Shown here: positions 1 through 8,664 of the stretch, piece after piece
Position numbering within the stretch: position 1 is the stretch's first letter
How the letters are laid out: every line of letters begins with the position of its first letter
NCBI RefSeq assembly: GCF_045999315.1
Contig: NZ_CP174607.1
Span: 1,426,001 to 1,490,000, forward strand
DNA from: Peredibacter sp045999315
GTDB lineage: Bacteria > Bdellovibrionota > Bacteriovoracia > Bacteriovoracales > Bacteriovoracaceae
Direction: 5' to 3'
Length of the DNA stretch: 64,000 nucleotides
Notes under the pieces: model-generated
Told to the model about the DNA's origin: nothing
Seen by the model: the letters and a program-made list of their open reading frames with translations, nothing else
Databases searched by the model: none
Translations under genes and position numbers: made by a program

Positions 1-1630
1 ATGTTGGCGTGCTATGGCAGTAGCCACTCCTAAAAAAACAGGTTACATCTCTCTCAGTCAAGAAGAAGCAAAAACACTGACTGATATTATTCACGAGGCC
101 CATGCTGAGGTCATTTGCTACCAATCAAAACCAATCCTGCAATTAGCGATGGTGGCCGGTGTAACTCCGGACTTTAAATACTTTGATCTCGCTCAAGCAC
201 ACTTTATTATCAATCCGGAAATGCGTCACGATTTAGCGACGATTGTTGAAGAGTTTCTGGGGTTTAAGCTTCCAGTCGCTCCTAAAGGACAGGCGGATCT
301 TTTTGGAAATCAGAGCGAAGAAGAAATTAAAACTCATGGTGAGAAGGCCGAGGCCATTCTAAAACTTCATCCTATCCTTCGCGACAAGATGAAAGAAATG
401 GACGTTGAACGTCCATACTACGAATTAGATATCCCACTGATTAAAGTTCTGGCGGCCATGGAACTTGAAGGTGTGACACTGGACATCCCATTCTATAAAG
501 ATCTTGAGAATGATTTCTCTCGTCAGATTGAAGAAATCGAAAAACAAGTGATTGCAGCGGCCGGAGATAAGATCAATCTTCGCTCTCCGAAGCAAGTAGG
601 GGAACTCTTGTTTGAAAAACTCCAGCTTCCAGTCATTAGAAAAACAAAAACAGGATACTCAACTGATGCGGAAGTTCTGACAGAGCTTGCGGCCATGAAG
701 TTAAATCCAATTCCGGAGCTTCTGCTTCGTTATCGTGAAATTGAAAAACTTCTTTCAACTTACGTGAAGGCGCTTCCGACAATGGTAAGTCCGGAGACTA
801 AAAAGATTCATACTCACTTCCAACCGAGTAACGCTGCCACAGGAAGACTATCTTCGGATAACCCGAATCTTCAGAATATTCCGGTTCGTACTGAAAATGG
901 TAGAAAGCTTCGTAAAGGGTTTATTCCTTCTCCGGGAAGAACACTTCTTTCGGCCGACTACTCACAAGTAGAACTTCGCCTTCTTGCACATTTTGCACAA
1001 GATAAGAGCATGATTGATGCCTTCCAAAATGACCGCGATATTCACCGTCAGACGGCGGCGGAAGTGTTTGATGTTCCTTTGGAAGAAGTTTCAAAGGACA
1101 TGCGTAATAGCGCTAAGGCGATTAACTTTGGTCTGATGTACGGTCAGACGAGTTTTGGTCTTTCTCAAGCGCTTCATATTTCCCAAGGTGATGCTAAGAA
1201 ATACATCACAAACTATTTTAAGAAGTTTCATTCGGTAAAAAGCTATCTCGATGGACTGAAAGAGAAGGCCGAGAATACTGGCTACGCTGAAACTCTTTTT
1301 GGCCGAAAACGTAATCTTCCAGATATCAAATCGACCAACCGTCAGGTCAAGGCCATGGCGGAAAGAGTTGCGATTAATAGCCCTATTCAAGGAACTGCTG
1401 CCGACATTATCAAACTTGCTATGATCAATATCCAACGCATCCTTGGCGAGAGAAAGCTTAAGTCTAAGATGATTCTTCAGGTGCACGATGAATTGATTTT
1501 CGATGTGGTTCCGGAAGAACTGGAAGAGATGAAGGTCCTGGTACAAGAGCAAATGGAAGGCGCAGTATCTCTGAGTGTTCAACTCAAGGTTGAGATGGGT
1601 ATTGGCTCTAACTGGTACGATCTTAAGTAG
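1..1630 (+). CDS. polA: DNA polymerase I, C-terminal part (5' end outside window)
   Basis: This is the 3' part of the replication/repair polymerase that fills gaps and removes primers. The frame is already open at base 2, so the true start lies upstream and the ATG at 14 is internal. About 538 residues are visible, counted from that ATG. They hold the 3'-5' exonuclease fold (about 30-120) and the polymerase domain. Family A motifs are clear: motif A DYSQVELR (about 314-321), motif B RNSAKAINFGLMYG (from 364) and motif C HDE (491-493). In the exonuclease domain one metal-binding Asp is kept (D58), but the positions matching E. coli Tyr497 and Asp501 appear to be Thr107 and Lys111, so proofreading may be lost. 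The 5' nuclease domain cannot be seen. Confidence 0.96.
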   Translation, partial: CWRAMAVATPKKTGYISLSQEEAKTLTDIIHEAHAEVICYQSKPILQLAMVAGVTPDFKYFDLAQAHFIINPEMRHDLATIVEEFLGFKLPVAPKGQADLFGNQSEEEIKTHGEKAEAILKLHPILRDKMKEMDVERPYYELDIPLIKVLAAMELEGVTLDIPFYKDLENDFSRQIEEIEKQVIAAAGDKINLRSPKQVGELLFEKLQLPVIRKTKTGYSTDAEVLTELAAMKLNPIPELLLRYREIEKLLSTYVKALPTMVSPETKKIHTHFQPSNAATGRLSSDNPNLQNIPVRTENGRKLRKGFIPSPGRTLLSADYSQVELRLLAHFAQDKSMIDAFQNDRDIHRQTAAEVFDVPLEEVSKDMRNSAKAINFGLMYGQTSFGLSQALHISQGDAKKYITNYFKKFHSVKSYLDGLKEKAENTGYAETLFGRKRNLPDIKSTNRQVKAMAERVAINSPIQGTAADIIKLAMINIQRILGERKLKSKMILQVHDELIFDVVPEELEEMKVLVQEQMEGAVSLSVQLKVEMGIGSNWYDLK

Positions 1631-1656
1631 AATAAGCTTCAACCGATAAGTTCGGT

Positions 1657-2073
1657 ATGAAGCTCATTTCGATACTTTTCCTGACTTTTTTTTCGATGCA
1701 GGTCTTTGCTATTGGCTGTGACTGTGAGGTGCGAGTGTATTCTCCTACCACGGGTTCTTACCAGATGAGGCCGAACAATTTCCGGACTTATCAGTTGGAA
1801 GAATACAGCACTTATTCAAAGAAAAATCAGAGAGAGTGCCGTGAGTCTTGTCTTAAAAAATTCGAAGAGGACATGCCGGCCAGTCGTTTAAATGCCCTTC
1901 TTATCACTTATGCTCAAAGTCTCATTCAGGAAGGGCAGTTAGGATATAATTGTACTGGACTCACGACTCTTAAATTTCCAGTACGAGTGAAGGCAAGTCT
2001 TGGCAATCTTGGTCTTGGTAATGTTGCAGACCTGGTTCAAGTCGTGAGCCACGAAGAGGCGTGCTTTTATTAG
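1657..2073 (+). CDS. small secreted cysteine-containing protein, unknown function
   Basis: The 138-residue product begins with a clear signal peptide (MKLISILFLTFFSMQVFA), so it is probably exported to the periplasm or beyond. The mature part is hydrophilic and carries six cysteines, starting with CDC just after the predicted cleavage site, which suggests disulfide bonding. I recognise no known domain. It starts 27 bases after polA and may be co-transcribed with it. It meets the rhodanese gene tail to tail with a 4-base overlap. Confidence 0.75.
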   Translation: MKLISILFLTFFSMQVFAIGCDCEVRVYSPTTGSYQMRPNNFRTYQLEEYSTYSKKNQRECRESCLKKFEEDMPASRLNALLITYAQSLIQEGQLGYNCTGLTTLKFPVRVKASLGNLGLGNVADLVQVVSHEEACFY

Positions 2074-2396
2074 CCTCTCTCTACCTTGTAGCCAGATTCA
2101 ATCCACATATCCATTCCGGCATCGTGAACACACACTAAATTATTAAGGCCAGCGCCGCTTAGAATATCGAAGGCGGTTTTAGCACGTCCACCACGCTTAC
2201 AGTGAATGTACACGTGATCGTATTTTTTTAACTCGTCCACGTGTTGACCGACTTCTGTCACCGGAATATTAATCGCATTGGCAATGTGGGCCTCGTGGTA
2301 TTCTCCCGGATTTCTTACGTCCAAAATCACGTCATTTTTTCCTAATTTCAAGTGGCTATCGTGGAATTCTTTGAGTGTCATTAGTGTATTTGACAT
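2070..2396 (-). CDS. single-domain rhodanese-like sulfurtransferase
   Basis: At 108 residues this is one rhodanese module, as in GlpE/PspE-type proteins, which move a sulfane sulfur onto thiols or cyanide. The typical CH2-type signature DVRNPGEYHEAHI lies near 26-38. The active-site loop CKRGGR has its catalytic cysteine at position 66, and the loop length fits sulfur rather than phosphate chemistry. There is no signal peptide, so it is cytoplasmic. A good Shine-Dalgarno sequence (AAAGGAG) precedes the start. The physiological sulfur acceptor cannot be told from the sequence. Confidence 0.9.
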   Translation of the reverse strand: MSNTLMTLKEFHDSHLKLGKNDVILDVRNPGEYHEAHIANAINIPVTEVGQHVDELKKYDHVYIHCKRGGRAKTAFDILSGAGLNNLVCVHDAGMDMWIESGYKVERG

Positions 2397-2467
2397 AAAT
2401 AGTCTCCTTTATCATTGGCCTAATATTCATCTCTCAAATTCCGATAAGTTTAATGGAGAGTCAAGCG

Positions 2468-4255
2468 ATGCTGTACGCTTTGTTTCTAATCCTTGCCATT
2501 GCTTATAACTGGAAGAAGTTCCTGAGGGAGCGCTCTGTCTTTTATACTTCGCTGATTGAGGCGAAGGGCACTGCCCATCGTGAAATGATTCTGAGTCACC
2601 ATTTCTATATTTTTATTTTTGAAAGTTTCTTTTCATTGATTGTGGCCCATTTGATTTCTGAGCGGGCCATGTCAGTTGGGTTTCTGGGGTTGGGTGCAGT
2701 TTATATCACCCTTATCATTACTGGCATTTTCATTTATCAGTTTTTTATTCGTTATGTAGAAAAGAACACAGGACTCACTTTGTGGAGTTCATTTAAAAGT
2801 CATCTCGTGAAAGAATTGCGAGTTAACTTTGCGATCGTTCTTTTGCCGATGCTTATCTATTCCCTGATCAATTGGACATTCCAGGACGGGGTATATGAGG
2901 AGTGGGGCAATCTTTGGTTTATCGGACTGCTCTTCAATATTATCTTCGTATCTGTTCTCACAATTGTTTGCTCAGTCGTGATCATGCTTCGGTTGATTCC
3001 TAATCGAGAGATCACAGAGCCGGAATATCTTGATCTGATTAATAAACGTCTGACTCAGATTCAAGTGCCCCAGATGCGTATTCGTTGGATCGAGACGGAC
3101 ATTAAAAATGCCTTCGTCGTGGGTCTGAAAATCCTCTCGTTTTCAAACCAGACCATGTTCATTGGTAGAAATCTTCGTAACACATTAACGCTCGAAGAGT
3201 TTGATGCAGTCATTGCTCATGAACTGGCCCACGTGGCCAATCGTCACATTCACAAAAGAGTGATTGATCTTCTTAAAAATTTTATCTTCATCGTTTTTGG
3301 AACATTATTTTTGACGTTTGCGATTATCGGTCTTTCCGCCCTCTATTTAGGGGAAGATCTTCACATCCATACTGGCGCCGTTTCTTTTACTTGTTTCTCT
3401 GTGTTTATTGGGTGGATGCTTTTTAACTATTACCTACTTTTTGATACCATTCGTTCTCATGAATATGAGGCCGATGCTTACGCGGTGATTGAATTGGGCG
3501 CTAGCTTTGAGGCGCTTAAATCGGCCCTTCAGAAGTTAACGACCCCGGAAGAGTTGCCGGAATATCTAAAAGCAAGAAAGCCAAAAGAGAAGAGTGCTCT
3601 TGGGGCCTGGCTTGCTAAATATTTTTCTACTCATCCGGATTTGGAGAGTCGCTTTCGTTCGGTAGAGCATAAAGTGACCCGTGGCCTGCCGTTTAACTAC
3701 TACGTTTCTCCAGCTCAGAAGGTAAGAAAATTTTTCGGTCATCTTTTAGAATGGAAAGTGTCTGTTCCATTGGCCACTTCGTTTGTCATGATGATGGTAT
3801 GGGGAATGATGCACATTAAATCTGGAATGGAGGCCGTGGCCTTTATCCAGCACTCTTCAGCAGATGCCATTCTTAAAAAGAAAAAATTGATTTCGATGAT
3901 TAATTCTCGTCCGCAACTGGTGGGCCCAAGTCTTATGGCCTATGTAATTAAGAAACGTGATCCACGTTTGATTGATCACTTTCTTCAGCATGGAGCGGAT
4001 AAAGGCAAGACGTTGGTCTACATTTCTCAGATAAAAGATTTTGAGTTATTGCAACGTTATTATCCTCGTTATCAAGATGAACTCACTGAAGATGAATATT
4101 TTTTGATCCTTCGAAAATCGGCCCAAATGGATTTTACAGAAGGCTATCGTTATCTAGTGAATGCTCAGCAGTTTGAAAATCTTAATCGTGATTACAAAGA
4201 AGACGTGACACGTCTGTATAAGGGTAATCGTTTACCGGCCTCAGAGAACAAATAA
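2468..4255 (+). CDS. M48-family (Ste24/HtpX-like) membrane zinc metalloprotease
   Basis: This is a polytopic membrane protease of about 595 residues. The zinc motif HELAH begins at residue 251, and the third ligand glutamate lies in HEYEADAYA (about E332). Several hydrophobic segments precede the catalytic site and others follow it. The N-terminal membrane region resembles the CAAX-protease (Ste24) type more than the shorter HtpX. A soluble C-terminal region of about 150 residues after the last membrane segment has no motif I recognise. An ATG at 2453 is also possible, but GGAG at 2455-2458 sits nine bases before the ATG at 2468, which I prefer. The likely role is membrane protein quality control; the substrate is unknown. 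Confidence 0.88.
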   Translation: MLYALFLILAIAYNWKKFLRERSVFYTSLIEAKGTAHREMILSHHFYIFIFESFFSLIVAHLISERAMSVGFLGLGAVYITLIITGIFIYQFFIRYVEKNTGLTLWSSFKSHLVKELRVNFAIVLLPMLIYSLINWTFQDGVYEEWGNLWFIGLLFNIIFVSVLTIVCSVVIMLRLIPNREITEPEYLDLINKRLTQIQVPQMRIRWIETDIKNAFVVGLKILSFSNQTMFIGRNLRNTLTLEEFDAVIAHELAHVANRHIHKRVIDLLKNFIFIVFGTLFLTFAIIGLSALYLGEDLHIHTGAVSFTCFSVFIGWMLFNYYLLFDTIRSHEYEADAYAVIELGASFEALKSALQKLTTPEELPEYLKARKPKEKSALGAWLAKYFSTHPDLESRFRSVEHKVTRGLPFNYYVSPAQKVRKFFGHLLEWKVSVPLATSFVMMMVWGMMHIKSGMEAVAFIQHSSADAILKKKKLISMINSRPQLVGPSLMAYVIKKRDPRLIDHFLQHGADKGKTLVYISQIKDFELLQRYYPRYQDELTEDEYFLILRKSAQMDFTEGYRYLVNAQQFENLNRDYKEDVTRLYKGNRLPASENK

Positions 4256-4273
4256 TTTAAAAAATTTGATTTT

Positions 4274-4307
4274 AAAAAAAACGATTGAGCTGACTTATCG
4301 CCAGCTC
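4274..4307 (-). terminator. probable rho-independent terminator of the minus-strand lipoprotein gene
   Basis: Read on the minus strand, GAGCTG and CAGCTC form a 6-bp stem (4302-4307 with 4287-4292) around a 9-base loop. After five bases comes a run of eight T (4281-4274). The upstream arm overlaps the last codons of the gene ending at 4295. The stem is short, so the call is moderate. Confidence 0.5.
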
Positions 4308-4795
4308 ATGTTGAATACCGCTTCGACTAAAAGGTCTGGTGCTGAAGCACCCGCAAAGCGGATTTGAATGTAATCATCTTTGTAGAGAGAGAAGAGATGT
4401 CCGGTCACATCACCGAAATCATCGCCATCGTAATCTACACAATGATTAAGCTGCATTTCACTGTTTGAAAGAGTTGTATAAGTACATTTGAACTGAAAAT
4501 CTTCCATGTCATAGGGATTGGCGTCGAAGACAATTTCCACTGTCTTGCCTGCAGTCGCCCCACGACGAACCTTCAGACGTTCAGGAATTTCGAACTGTCC
4601 GTTTCGCGGCATTTGATACATCTTAGATGAACCAATTGAACCATCGAGTTTAACGACATAGGCCGACGGCAATTCCTGATTTTGGGTTTGATGAGAAGGC
4701 TGGGTATCAGAATCGCTGATCTTCTTTCCACATCCGACGGTGGCGATGGCCAAGGTCATCAGAGGACAAAGTTTTCGAGTCAGTACATTGAGCAT
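4295..4795 (-). CDS. putative lipoprotein, unknown function
   Basis: The 166-residue product starts with a lipoprotein signal: a basic N-terminus, a hydrophobic stretch and lipobox ATVGC with the acylated cysteine at position 22. The frame is open farther upstream, but AAGGA at 4803-4807 fixes the start at 4795. After a polar Ser/Gln-rich linker comes a compact domain with two cysteines and an acidic DYDGDDFGD stretch. No family is recognised. It is divergent from the secreted protein at 5018. Confidence 0.75.
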   Translation of the reverse strand: MLNVLTRKLCPLMTLAIATVGCGKKISDSDTQPSHQTQNQELPSAYVVKLDGSIGSSKMYQMPRNGQFEIPERLKVRRGATAGKTVEIVFDANPYDMEDFQFKCTYTTLSNSEMQLNHCVDYDGDDFGDVTGHLFSLYKDDYIQIRFAGASAPDLLVEAVFNMSWR

Positions 4796-5017
4796 TATCC
4801 GTTCCTTGAGAATGCCTGGTTTAATTATATCGTGAATAGCTTTTCGGCTGTCCTTGAAGGAACTTGAAGATTCTAAGTGCCTAATTTTTAAGGTTCCGCG
4901 AGGCAAAATTTGCTGTTTAAAGCGATGTTTTAATCATTGTCATCAATCAGGTATTCGAGGAATTTTAAGGAGATTGCCGATATCAAGTAGTAGATCAGGA
5001 TGATCAGGGAGGACCAA

Positions 5018-5488
5018 ATGAAAGCATTTCTTATCTTCCTCATTAGCTTACAGTTCATCTCCGCTCCAAATGCAGCAGAACTCAATTATGAAAATGAACT
5101 TCGCGTTGTTTTAGAACGCCTCAAATCAGAAGGGCCGGTTTCGGTTTTAAAAAAGTTGAAAGGCTCACTCTATGATTCAGAGTTTGCGGATGCAGTGACT
5201 CTCTTGAAGAAAGTAGGATCCGTTAGACCCGAGTTTAGAGAAAGTTCTCCTGGGGTATGGGAGTTGGATCAGGATGGCCATAAGATCCTCTTTTCCACAT
5301 CGGAGTTTAAAAAAGGCGAGATGTGGATTAACCGGAAGTTATTTCGATTTAAACACGTTTCTTTTCACGAGTTAGAAGATGCCCTAAGTTCCTATGAAAA
5401 CCTGAATTCGGGCCAATTTACCCGGGTTGAAGGGGTGGTCATTGCGGTTTTAATAGGTCACCTAAGTCTTGATAAAAAAATGAAATAG
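5018..5488 (+). CDS. secreted protein of unknown function
   Basis: The product of 156 residues begins with a signal peptide (MKAFLIFLISLQFISAPNA, cleavage near AA-EL). An ATG 18 bases earlier is possible, but GGGAGG at 5007-5012 sits correctly for the ATG at 5018. The mature region is a mixed alpha/beta sequence with many charged residues, no cysteine and no motif I recognise. It lies alone before the groE operon, and no strong terminator separates them. Confidence 0.7.
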   Translation: MKAFLIFLISLQFISAPNAAELNYENELRVVLERLKSEGPVSVLKKLKGSLYDSEFADAVTLLKKVGSVRPEFRESSPGVWELDQDGHKILFSTSEFKKGEMWINRKLFRFKHVSFHELEDALSSYENLNSGQFTRVEGVVIAVLIGHLSLDKKMK

Positions 5489-5532
5489 CAGCCTACTGAG
5501 TCATTCGACCGAAAAATTTTTTATCCCTCAAC

Positions 5533-5568
5533 CTTGACACTTTTCTTGGCAGACTCATCTTCTCGAGT
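5533..5568 (+). promoter_or_regulatory. candidate heat-shock type promoter of groES-groEL
   Basis: CTTGACA at 5533-5539 is followed, 13 bases later, by ACTCATCT at 5553-5560. This resembles the sigma-32 pattern (CTTGAAA, then CCCCATNT). The same TTGACA could serve the housekeeping sigma factor, but then the -10 would be weak. ACTC (5553-5556) and GAGT (5565-5568) form a small inverted repeat that recalls a degenerate CIRCE half-site pair, though the spacing is one base short and the outer bases do not match well. Confidence 0.45.
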
Positions 5569-5634
5569 GCAAAATCTGATCAATTTTTTTAAAAGAAATT
5601 TTGCGTAGCAAAAATTTAATCGTATGGAGGATGT

Positions 5635-5922
5635 ATGACAGTTAAACCACTTCAAGACCGCGTTCTTATCAAGAGACTTGAAGAAGAAACAAAAACAGTT
5701 GGCGGGATCATTATTCCTGACACTCATAAAGAGAAGCCAGCTCAAGGTGAAGTTGTGGCTGTTGGAACTGGTTACCGTCTACAAGATGGTTCAGTGAAGG
5801 CCCTTGATGTGAAGAAAGGCGATAAAGTTCTTTTCGGTAAATACTCAGGCACTGAAGTAAAAGTTGGTGGCGAGAATTACCTGATCATGAAAGAAGACGA
5901 AATCCTAGGAATTCTTCAGTAA
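5635..5922 (+). CDS. groES: co-chaperonin GroES
   Basis: The 95-residue protein is full length for GroES, the heptameric lid that caps GroEL and encloses the folding chamber. Typical signatures are visible: KPLQDRVLIKR at the N-terminus, the mobile-loop region around EETKTVGGIIIPD, and the C-terminal YLIMKEDEILGIL. GGAGG lies seven bases before the start. It is followed 31 bases later by groEL, so both are almost certainly one transcript. Codon use is biased as in highly expressed genes. Confidence 0.98.
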   Translation: MTVKPLQDRVLIKRLEEETKTVGGIIIPDTHKEKPAQGEVVAVGTGYRLQDGSVKALDVKKGDKVLFGKYSGTEVKVGGENYLIMKEDEILGILQ

Positions 5923-5953
5923 TTAAATTTTAAATCTCTAAGGGAGAAAATAT

Positions 5954-7609
5954 ATGTCAGCTAAAGAACTTAAATATTCTGAATCAGCTCGTAACTCAAT
6001 CCTTGCTGGTGTGAACGCCCTAGCAAATGCAGTAAAAGTTACTCTAGGTCCTAAAGGCCGTAACGTTGTTATCCAAAAAGCCTTTGGTGCTCCATCAATC
6101 ACTAAAGATGGTGTTTCTGTTGCTAAAGAAATCGAGCTAGAAAATGCTTTCGAAAATATGGGCGCTCAACTTGTTAAAGAAGTAGCTCAAAAAACAAACG
6201 AAGATGCTGGTGACGGTACAACAACTGCTACAGTTCTTGCTCAAGCTGTTTACCGTGAAGGTGTTAAACTTGTGGCCGCTGGTCACAATCCAATGGACCT
6301 TAAGCGTGGTATCGATCTAGCTACTGCTAAAGTAATCGAGAAACTTAAGTCTATGTCGAAAAAAATCGACACTGCTGAAGAAATCGCGAACGTTGGTACA
6401 ATCTCTGCTAACAACGACGCTGAAATCGGCAAACTTCTTTCTGAAGCAATGACTAAAGTTGGTAAAGAAGGTGTAATCACAATCGAAGAATCAAAAACTG
6501 CTGAAACAGCACTTGATGTTGTTGAAGGTATGCAATTTGACCGTGGTTACGTTTCTCCATACTTCGTAACTAATCCTGAAAGAATGGAAGCTTCTTACGA
6601 GAATCCATACATTCTAATCACTGATAAGAAAATCTCTTCAATGAAAGAACTACTTCCTACTCTTGAGAAGGTTGTTCAATCTGGTAAAGGTCTTGTGATC
6701 ATTTCTGAAGATGTTGAAGGTGAAGCTCTTACAACTCTAGTTGTTAACAAACTTCGCGGTACTCTTAACGTAGCAGCTGTTAAAGCTCCTGGCTTCGGTG
6801 ACCGTCGTAAAGAAATGCTTAAAGACATCGCGATCCTTACTGGTGGTCAAGTGATTTCTGAAGAGCTTGGTATGTCTCTTGAGACAGCAACTCTTAAAGA
6901 CCTTGGTTCTTGTAAGAAAATCACAATCGACAAAGAAAACACTGTGATCGTTGACGGTGCTGGTAATAAGAAAGAAGTTGATGCACGCGTAGCTGCTATC
7001 CGCGCTCAAATCGCTGAAACAACTTCTGACTACGACAAAGAAAAACTTCAAGAGCGTCTAGCTAAGCTTGCTGGCGGTGTTGCTGTTATCCGCGTTGGTG
7101 CTCCAACTGAAGCTGAAATGAAAGAGAAGAAAGATCGCGTAGAAGACGCTCTAAATGCTACTCGCGCTGCTGTTGAAGAAGGTATCATCGTTGGTGGTGG
7201 TGCTGCTCTTCTTCACGCTGCTGCTTCTCTTGAGGGCCTTAAAGGTGCTAACGAAGAGCAAACTGCTGGTGTTAAAATCATCCGTCGTGCAATCGAAGAA
7301 CCTCTTCGTCAAATCGCTTTCAACGCTGGTGTTGACGGTGCCGTTGTTGTTAACAAGATTGTTGAATCTAAGAACGCGGCCTTCGGTTACAACGCTCGTG
7401 ACGATAAATTCGAAGACCTAGTTAAAGCTGGTATCATTGATCCAACTAAAGTAACTCGTTCTGCTCTTCAAAATGCTGCTTCAGTTGCAGGTCTTATGCT
7501 TACAACTGAAACAATGATCGCTGACCTTCCTAAGAAGGACGATCATGGTCATGGCGCTCCTGGTATGGGCGGAATGGGTGGCATGGGTGGTATGGGAGGA
7601 ATGATGTAA
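5954..7609 (+). CDS. groEL: 60-kDa chaperonin GroEL
   Basis: This 551-residue chaperonin folds non-native proteins in an ATP-driven double ring with GroES. Conserved elements include LGPKGRNVV, the ATP-binding DGTTTATVLAQ, GVAVIRVGA and EEGIIVGGGAALL. The C-terminal tail carries the usual Gly-Gly-Met repeats. AAGGGAG precedes the ATG. Codon use is strongly biased towards GCT, GGT and CTT compared with neighbours, as expected of a very highly expressed gene. It is the second gene of the groESL operon and ends just before a strong terminator. Confidence 0.99.
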   Translation: MSAKELKYSESARNSILAGVNALANAVKVTLGPKGRNVVIQKAFGAPSITKDGVSVAKEIELENAFENMGAQLVKEVAQKTNEDAGDGTTTATVLAQAVYREGVKLVAAGHNPMDLKRGIDLATAKVIEKLKSMSKKIDTAEEIANVGTISANNDAEIGKLLSEAMTKVGKEGVITIEESKTAETALDVVEGMQFDRGYVSPYFVTNPERMEASYENPYILITDKKISSMKELLPTLEKVVQSGKGLVIISEDVEGEALTTLVVNKLRGTLNVAAVKAPGFGDRRKEMLKDIAILTGGQVISEELGMSLETATLKDLGSCKKITIDKENTVIVDGAGNKKEVDARVAAIRAQIAETTSDYDKEKLQERLAKLAGGVAVIRVGAPTEAEMKEKKDRVEDALNATRAAVEEGIIVGGGAALLHAAASLEGLKGANEEQTAGVKIIRRAIEEPLRQIAFNAGVDGAVVVNKIVESKNAAFGYNARDDKFEDLVKAGIIDPTKVTRSALQNAASVAGLMLTTETMIADLPKKDDHGHGAPGMGGMGGMGGMGGMM

Positions 7610-7640
7610 TCATCGCCTCACTTAGAAATGCATAAAAAAG

Positions 7641-7667
7641 AAAGGGCACCAAAGGTGCCCTTTTTTT
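7641..7667 (+). terminator. strong rho-independent terminator of groESL
   Basis: GGGCACC (7644-7650) and GGTGCCC (7654-7660) form a perfect 7-bp stem with an AAA loop. It is extended by A-T pairs and followed by seven T (7661-7667). An A-rich stretch on the other side may let it also stop transcription of the minus-strand gene that ends at 7666. Confidence 0.93.
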
Positions 7668-7995
7668 ATTCGTAAACTTGAAAACAGTCGATCGTCCTGC
7701 GCATATTAAGATTCCCTAGCCAGTGTCCGCCTCTTCCTCTCATCAGCATGAGCTTTCCAAAGTCCTGATGGATATAAATAACATCAATCCTTCCATTGCC
7801 TGCGATCGCGAGTTCCCCACCAATTCTTCTAAGTCCTTCCTCATCTTCCATTCCAATGGTCTGTTTGCCATCCTTGGTAACAATGGCATAAAACTTTTTG
7901 CCAATTTCATCGCACTTAAGGATGACACCGGTTTCTACCGCGGCCATTGAAAGGGCAGAGGACATCAGAAATAAAAAAGTAATAAGTAGTTTCAT
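7666..7995 (-). CDS. small secreted protein, unknown function
   Basis: The 109-residue product starts with a signal peptide (MKLLITFLFLMSSALSMAA). The start at 7995 is fixed by AAGGAG just upstream, although the frame is open farther out. The mature part has two cysteines (one near each end of the domain), alternating hydrophobic residues and a Gly/Arg-rich GRGGHW segment, which suggests a small beta-rich periplasmic domain. I recognise no family. Its stop codon overlaps the T-run of the groESL terminator. Confidence 0.7.
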   Translation of the reverse strand: MKLLITFLFLMSSALSMAAVETGVILKCDEIGKKFYAIVTKDGKQTIGMEDEEGLRRIGGELAIAGNGRIDVIYIHQDFGKLMLMRGRGGHWLGNLNMRRTIDCFQVYE

Positions 7996-8053
7996 TCTTT
8001 CTCCTTGGGTGTTTTTGGAGACTTTAAGGGAGAAGTTGATCATTTTGAATGAT

Positions 8054-8336
8054 TTACTCGGCCTTATGTAATGGAACTGATGGCATGACCAAGTCCTTAT
8101 CAGGGCAAACTCTGCCTCTCTCCCTGTAAGAGTGACATGGGGCCGGCGCGCACCGGTATCCTTTCTTACCTTCGAATTTCCAATAGTTCCCTTTTGTCCC
8201 TGACCGAAGAAGTCCTGATAGTAAAAAAGAGAACTTGGCCCTCACACCCATTGGCATCTTCCATGCAATCATAAGGGTCAAGAACTTGCCGGCAGGAAGC
8301 CAGCAAAAAACCCATAAGTGCCAGGGAGTCAGGCAT
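8054..8336 (-). pseudogene. possible frameshifted small Cys-rich lipoprotein gene
   Basis: On the minus strand one frame from 8336 begins MPDSLALMGFLLASC, a short lipoprotein-like signal, and continues with DCMEDANGC. It then loses its protein-like character after a six-T run (A-run at 8223-8228 on the plus strand) and stops at 8166. The next frame continues with a plausible cysteine-containing tail (GYRCAPAPCHSYRERGRVC) to 8054. Joining the two at the T-run would give a lipoprotein of about 93 residues. Against this, there is no Shine-Dalgarno sequence, and the start shares its CATG with the start of the plus-strand gene at 8335. The region may simply be non-coding. Confidence 0.25.
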
Positions 8337-8643
8337 GAAACTCGTTTTAACGTTCATTTGTATGATGGTCTCTTTTTCAGCTTGGTCGACAGTCACGGCA
8401 GGAAACGTGGATTGTCCGATTCAGTTTGAAGGGAGAGTAAAAGAAATCATCGAGCCTGTGGGCGCCAGTGGATTCTTTGATGCCAATACGGTGGTGTTTG
8501 AGAATCAGCGAACCCTTAAGGGTGAGGTGAGCGAGCAAGTGCTTTTAGAGGTCCTTCAGAATGGACCGTTTAAAGTGAGCGTGGAGAAGGACTACCGCGT
8601 GCAACTGAGAAGCGGGAAGCTTTGTTGGATCGAAGAAATTTAA
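8335..8643 (+). CDS. small secreted protein, unknown function
   Basis: The 102-residue product has a signal peptide (MKLVLTFICMMVSFSAWS) and a mature domain with two cysteines, one near each end (VDCPIQF and KLCWIEE). That is a common layout for small disulfide-closed periplasmic domains. AGGGAG seven bases before the ATG supports the start. It lies 21 bases before the matrixin-like protease and is likely co-transcribed with it. No known family is recognised. Confidence 0.72.
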   Translation: MKLVLTFICMMVSFSAWSTVTAGNVDCPIQFEGRVKEIIEPVGASGFFDANTVVFENQRTLKGEVSEQVLLEVLQNGPFKVSVEKDYRVQLRSGKLCWIEEI

Positions 8644-8664
8644 CATTTTTCAGGACGAAAAATT

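Noticed and set aside
1091..1642. Long minus-strand open frame inside polA
   Set aside because: It is antisense to the conserved polymerase motifs and its product has no recognisable domain. It is a shadow of the coding bias.
5553..5568. CIRCE heat-shock operator
   Set aside because: Only ACTC-N8-GAGT is present. Outer bases do not match TTAGCACTC-N9-GAGTGCTAA, so I call it at most degenerate.
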